A stretch of 11,498 bases of DNA. Source: Bacillota bacterium. Lineage in GTDB: Bacteria > Bacillota > Clostridia > Christensenellales > CAG-138. Below are positions 5,652 through 11,498 of this stretch, piece by piece (the first letter of the stretch is position 1; each line of letters starts with the position of its first letter). Made by a program: the position numbers and the translations under genes. The stretch covers positions 1 through 11,498 of the forward strand of contig JAEWMV010000174.1 of NCBI GenBank assembly GCA_023393045.1, given 5' to 3'. The notes below the pieces were generated by a model. It searched no databases. It was not told where the DNA came from and saw only the letters and a program-made list of their open reading frames with translations.

Positions 5652-6290
5652 TTATGCGCCCTTGCCGCTTTCCTTGCGCGCGACCTTGTAGGAAAGCGCG
5701 CAGATGCTGTCGCTCAGGTGCACGTTTTCGGTGGGCACGTTCGTTTCAAGATCGACGGGGACGAAGTTCCATATCCCTCTGATGCCCGCGCGCATCATGG
5801 TGTTTGCGATGTCCTGCGCGGCCATGCGGCGCGCGGCGATCACGCCGATGTCGATCTTATTTTCGCGTATGAAATCCTCCATGCCGGCCATGTCCAGCAC
5901 GGGCTTTCCGCAGACCTCACGGCCGATGGAGGAGGGGGATACGTCGAAGAGCGCCGCAATCTTAAAGCCGATGTCCTCAAAGCCCGCGAAGCCCGCCAGC
6001 GCGCGGCCGATGTTGCCCGCGCCCGCGATGACGAGCGTCTGCTCGCGGTCGATGGCCAGTATCGAGCGGATTTCGGAGAGAAGCGAGTTGATATTATAGC
6101 CGTAGCCCTGCTGGCCGAAGCCGCCGAAGCAATTGAAATCCTGCCTGACCTGCGAGGCGTTGAGGTGCATCTGCCTGGCGAGGGTTTCGCTTGAAATGCG
6201 CTCCACGCCCTGCGCGTTGAGCAAGGCAAGATGCCTGTAATACCTTGGAAGCCGCTTAATAACGGCCTCAGATACTTTCTTAGGTTCCAT
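5652..6290 (-). CDS. rex: Rex, redox-sensing transcriptional repressor
   Basis: Rex senses the NADH/NAD+ ratio. It binds DNA when NADH is low and lets go when NADH binds, which derepresses fermentation and respiration genes in Gram-positive bacteria. The 212-residue protein has an N-terminal winged-helix domain (about 1-80) with the recognition region SSETLARQMHLNASQVRQDF (33-52) and the FGGFGQQGYGYN turn (55-66). A Rossmann domain follows, with GAGNIGRAL at 90-98, Asp116 at the end of the second strand, and IWNFVPVDLE near 173-182. The C-terminal swapped helix follows. Length and motifs are normal. The start has GGAGGG (6295-6300) about 4-5 bp upstream. It has its own promoter carrying a probable Rex site, so autoregulation is likely. 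Its gene lies downstream of a nitroreductase-family gene on the same strand. Confidence 0.97.
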   Translation of the reverse strand: MEPKKVSEAVIKRLPRYYRHLALLNAQGVERISSETLARQMHLNASQVRQDFNCFGGFGQQGYGYNINSLLSEIRSILAIDREQTLVIAGAGNIGRALAGFAGFEDIGFKIAALFDVSPSSIGREVCGKPVLDMAGMEDFIRENKIDIGVIAARRMAAQDIANTMMRAGIRGIWNFVPVDLETNVPTENVHLSDSICALSYKVARKESGKGA

Positions 6291-6320
6291 CGTGCCCTCC
6301 GATATGTTAAGTTTGAGTTG

Positions 6321-6338
6321 ATGTGAATATTATAACAA
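6321..6338 (-). promoter_or_regulatory. Probable Rex operator in the rex promoter
   Basis: Read on the minus strand, TTGTTATAATATTCACAT matches the Firmicutes Rex consensus TTGTTAANNNNTTAACAA at 11 of 14 defined positions, with the left half-site nearly perfect. It overlaps the -10 box and the expected transcription start, where a bound repressor would block RNA polymerase. The weaker right half could mean moderate affinity. Confidence 0.6.
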
Positions 6339-6357
6339 AGTTTTGATTGGCCTTCAA
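6329..6357 (-). promoter_or_regulatory. Sigma-A promoter of rex
   Basis: On the minus strand, TTGAAG (6352-6357, 4 of 6) is followed after 17 bp by a perfect TATAAT (6329-6334). Transcription should start near 6322, giving a leader of about 30 nt. The -35 box overlaps the stop codon of the upstream nitroreductase-like gene, so rex can be made separately from that gene. Confidence 0.72.
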
Positions 6358-7091
6358 CCTTTTGTTTGCGCCGCGGGCAGGAAGGTGTTGGTGAGTTTAT
6401 CCTCCCTCCATTCGCCGAACACGCCGCAGTGCGCCGCGCCGAGTTCGATGTGGAGCATGGCGATGCCGCAGTCCAGCCTGCCGTAGCCGAAGTTCCACGA
6501 AACGTTTTCCACGCCGATGCCCGCGCCGGAAGGGTCGAAGCTCCACGGCTGCGCGTTCATGGCGCTGGGGGCCATGCGCGCGCACTCTATGGCGCAGCGC
6601 TTCCATTCGGGCAGGGCGGCGTATTCTTCCTCTGGAATTTCGGTCAGCTCCGCAAGGCTCCTGCGCTTTCGCGCCGCATATTTTTCCGTGCTTACGCCTA
6701 TGGAAATGACGCATGCGGTCTTTTCGTCCTGCGCAAGCGCGACTGCCTTGTTGAGGCCTGCCTTTGAAAAGTTCGCGCCCAGCCAGCAGGTGCCAAGTCC
6801 CATCGCCGCGCATTCGAGCACGAAGGCCTCGCCGATGTAGCCCGCCGTTTCGGGCCGCGCGTCGGCGCTCACAAGCGCGGCAAAGGCGTCGGTGCCCTTG
6901 ATTTTTTTGCCGAGGAGGCCGCTGAAAACCGCGTCGTCCCGCGTGACGACGAGGCGCGCGCCGCGCGTGGAAAGCGTGGCGGCGGACTGCTTCAACGCGG
7001 CGAGCTGCTCGTCCGTCGGGGCGGCCGCGTAGGAGCGCACGGAGAAACGCGCGCCTGCCGCGCCGTACCATCTTTCCATAGGCGATTCCAT
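6354..7091 (-). CDS. Nitroreductase-family flavoprotein, TM1586-like
   Basis: This 245-residue protein looks like a two-lobed nitroreductase-family member of the Thermotoga TM1586 type, which probably binds FMN. Visible marks are ARFSVRSY at 14-21 (the RxSxR-like flavin phosphate site), GYIGEAFVLECAAMGLGTCWLG at 84-105 (the usual nitroreductase core helix and loop), and, in the second lobe, ARMAPSAMNAQPWSF at 171-185, a segment that stands near the N-terminus in ordinary nitroreductases. The substrate is unknown and no redox partner is encoded nearby. AGGAGG at 7099-7104 with a 7-bp spacer supports the start; a second ATG four codons later has no ribosome binding site. It follows uvrA by 53 bp with no clear promoter between, so read-through from uvrBA is likely. 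The closeness to rex may reflect shared redox control, but this is inference. Confidence 0.82.
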   Translation of the reverse strand: MESPMERWYGAAGARFSVRSYAAAPTDEQLAALKQSAATLSTRGARLVVTRDDAVFSGLLGKKIKGTDAFAALVSADARPETAGYIGEAFVLECAAMGLGTCWLGANFSKAGLNKAVALAQDEKTACVISIGVSTEKYAARKRRSLAELTEIPEEEYAALPEWKRCAIECARMAPSAMNAQPWSFDPSGAGIGVENVSWNFGYGRLDCGIAMLHIELGAAHCGVFGEWREDKLTNTFLPAAQTKG

Positions 7092-7144
7092 GAAAAAGCC
7101 TCCTCTATGCGAATTTGTCCGAATTCATCCGGCTGTGTCCGGCC

Positions 7145-9964
<2,820 letters not shown>

Positions 9965-9972
9965 CTATATAA

Positions 9973-9977
9973 TCTCC
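9973..9977 (-). promoter_or_regulatory. Ribosome binding site of uvrA
   Basis: On the minus strand GGAGA lies 8 bp before the uvrA ATG and just after the uvrB stop codon (9979-9981), within the 14-bp gap. This supports the ATG at 9964 and tight coupling of the two repair genes. Confidence 0.7.
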
Positions 9978-9978
9978 G

Positions 9979-11498
9979 TTATTTCCTTGATTTGTTCCTG
10001 TGCGGAGACTTGCGCCCGCGTCCGCGCGAAGCTTTTGCGCTGCCGGGCGTGCCGGGCAGGGGCTTCGCGTTCTTCTTGGCCGCCTCGCCCGTGAGGGCAA
10101 AGAGCCTGTCGCGCAGCTTCGCCGCCGTTTCAAAATCCAGTTCCGCCGCGGCCTCGCGCATCTGCGCGCGGATGAGCTCGATCTCCTTTATGCGCTCCTC
10201 CTCGCTCATGGGCGAAACGCCGTCCTCGGCCTTCCTCGTGATTTCAAGCACGCTGTGCACGGCCTTGGTAACGCTCTTTGGCGTGATGCCGTGCGCCTCG
10301 TTGAAAGCCACCTGCTTGGCGCGGCGGCGGTTGGTTTCGTCGATGGCAAAACGCATGGAATCCGTAATTTCATCTGCGTACATCACCACGCGCCCGTCCA
10401 CGTTGCGCGCGGCGCGGCCGATGGTCTGCACGAGGGAGGTGCCGCTTCGAAGGAAGCCCTCCTTGTCCGCGTCGAGTATGGCCACAAGGCCCACCTCCGG
10501 CAGGTCCAGACCTTCGCGCAGCAAATTGATGCCCACGAGCACGTCGAACTCGCCCAGCCTCAGATCACGTATGATCTCCATGCGTTCGATGGTTTCGATA
10601 TCCGAATGCATGTATCTTACGCGCACGCCCATGGAGTCGAGGTATTCCGTGAGCGTTTCGGCCATGCGCTTGGTAAGCGTGGTCGCGAGCGTGCGGTAGC
10701 CCTTCATAGCGGTCAGCTTGACTTCGCTCAAAAGATCGTCGATCTGCCCCTTGACGGGGCGCACGGCAATTTCGGGGTCAACAAGGCCCGTGGGGCGTAT
10801 GATCTGCTCCACGGTCTGCTCGGAAAGCCCCAGCTCGTAATTTGCGGGTGTGGCCGATACGCACACGAGCTGGCCGATCCTCTCCTTGAACTCGTCGAAC
10901 TTCAATGGCCGGTTGTCATACGCCGCGGGCAGGCGGAAGCCGTAGTCCACGAGCGCGGTCTTTCTCGAAAGGTCGCCCGCGTACATGCCGCGTATCTGCG
11001 GGATCGTGACGTGGGATTCGTCTATGAAGAGCAGGAAGTCCTTCGGGAAATAATCCAGCAGCGTGAAAGGCGGCTGGCCGGGTTTCCTGCCGTCAAAATA
11101 GCGGGAGTAGTTCTCGATGCCCGTGCAGTAGCCGATCTCGCGCATCATTTCGATGTCGTAGAACGTGCGCTGCTCGATGCGCTGCGCTTCCAAGAGCTTG
11201 TCATGCTCCTTGAACCACGCGAGGCGCGCGCGCATGTCCCCCTCGATTTCCTCGATGGAGGCTTCCAGCTTTTCCCTGCCCGTGGCGTAATGGGTGGCGG
11301 GGAATACGGCCGCGTGCGAGCGCCGGGCGAGCACCTCGCCCGTGAGCGCGGAGATCTCGCTTATTTTCTCGATTTCGTCGCCGAAGAACTCCACGCGCAG
11401 GGCTTTGTCCGTCCAGCTGATGGGGTAGATGTCCAGCACGTCCCCCTTGGCGCGGAAGTTGCCGCGCTGGAAGTCGAACTCGCTGCGCTGGTACTGGA
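9979..11498 (-). CDS. uvrB: UvrB, DNA helicase-like subunit of nucleotide excision repair, 5' end missing
   Basis: This is the last ~505 codons of uvrB; the gene runs off the right edge of the window. The GTG at 11437-11439 is an internal valine, because the frame continues upstream as QYQRSEFDFQRGNFRAKGD, which matches UvrB. UvrB receives damaged DNA from UvrA, verifies the lesion and binds UvrC. Visible parts are RVEFFGDEIEKI, the DESH motif II in LLFIDESHVTIPQIRGMY, VCVSATPANYEL, INLLREGLDLPEV (motif V), QTIGRAARN (motif VI), and the UVR domain that contacts UvrA/UvrC (AAAELDFETAAKLRDRLFAL). Walker A and the beta-hairpin are outside the window. After the UVR domain there is a basic tail of about 34 residues, rich in Lys, Arg and Gly. 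Any LexA site would lie upstream, beyond the window. Confidence 0.97.
   Translation of the reverse strand, partial: QYQRSEFDFQRGNFRAKGDVLDIYPISWTDKALRVEFFGDEIEKISEISALTGEVLARRSHAAVFPATHYATGREKLEASIEEIEGDMRARLAWFKEHDKLLEAQRIEQRTFYDIEMMREIGYCTGIENYSRYFDGRKPGQPPFTLLDYFPKDFLLFIDESHVTIPQIRGMYAGDLSRKTALVDYGFRLPAAYDNRPLKFDEFKERIGQLVCVSATPANYELGLSEQTVEQIIRPTGLVDPEIAVRPVKGQIDDLLSEVKLTAMKGYRTLATTLTKRMAETLTEYLDSMGVRVRYMHSDIETIERMEIIRDLRLGEFDVLVGINLLREGLDLPEVGLVAILDADKEGFLRSGTSLVQTIGRAARNVDGRVVMYADEITDSMRFAIDETNRRRAKQVAFNEAHGITPKSVTKAVHSVLEITRKAEDGVSPMSEEERIKEIELIRAQMREAAAELDFETAAKLRDRLFALTGEAAKKNAKPLPGTPGSAKASRGRGRKSPHRNKSRK

Noticed and set aside
11437..11439. GTG as a start codon for the uvrB frame
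   Set aside because: The frame continues upstream with clear UvrB sequence to the window edge, so this is an internal valine.

Overview
The window looks like chromosomal housekeeping DNA from a GC-rich member of the Bacillota, most likely class Clostridia. The reasons are a folate-type TrmFO next to HslVU, a Rex redox repressor with a Firmicutes-like operator, a SleB-type cell-wall hydrolase on a lipoprotein with Thr-Pro linkers, strong AGGAGG ribosome binding sites, and standard -35/-10 promoters. The family or genus cannot be fixed from the sequence alone. I see no phage, transposon, CRISPR array, tRNA or rRNA.

Left part, plus strand (1-3757): the 3' end of trmFO, then a probable promoter and the run hslV-hslU-lipoprotein (SH3b + SleB hydrolase)-trmL. 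Spacing is very tight: hslV/hslU overlap by 1 bp, and the following gaps are 5 bp and 18 bp, so these four are probably one transcript. They pair proteolysis (HslUV) with tRNA modification (TrmFO, TrmL) and envelope remodelling. The xerC and codY genes that flank hslVU in many Firmicutes are absent here.

Middle (3758-4121) is a 364-bp non-coding stretch. It holds the trmL terminator, then a chain of closely packed stem-loops up to 3937, then a strong promoter and a structured ~100-nt leader for rplM-rpsI (ribosomal proteins L13 and S9), which end at a textbook UUCG-loop terminator (4995-5020). A small membrane-anchored protein of unknown function follows (5164-5571). It converges on rex, and a GC-rich hairpin lies between them.

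Right part, minus strand (11498 down to 5652): uvrB (5' end outside the window), uvrA, a TM1586-like nitroreductase-family protein, and rex. uvrB-uvrA are coupled (14-bp gap), the nitroreductase follows 53 bp later, and rex has its own promoter overlapped by a likely Rex operator, which suggests autoregulation by the NADH/NAD+ ratio. UvrA and UvrB are the damage-recognition proteins of nucleotide excision repair.

No clearly novel system is visible. The items most worth a second look are the hairpin-tiled intergenic stretch, the rplM leader, the SleB-type lipoprotein attached to hslVU, and the unidentified membrane-anchored protein.
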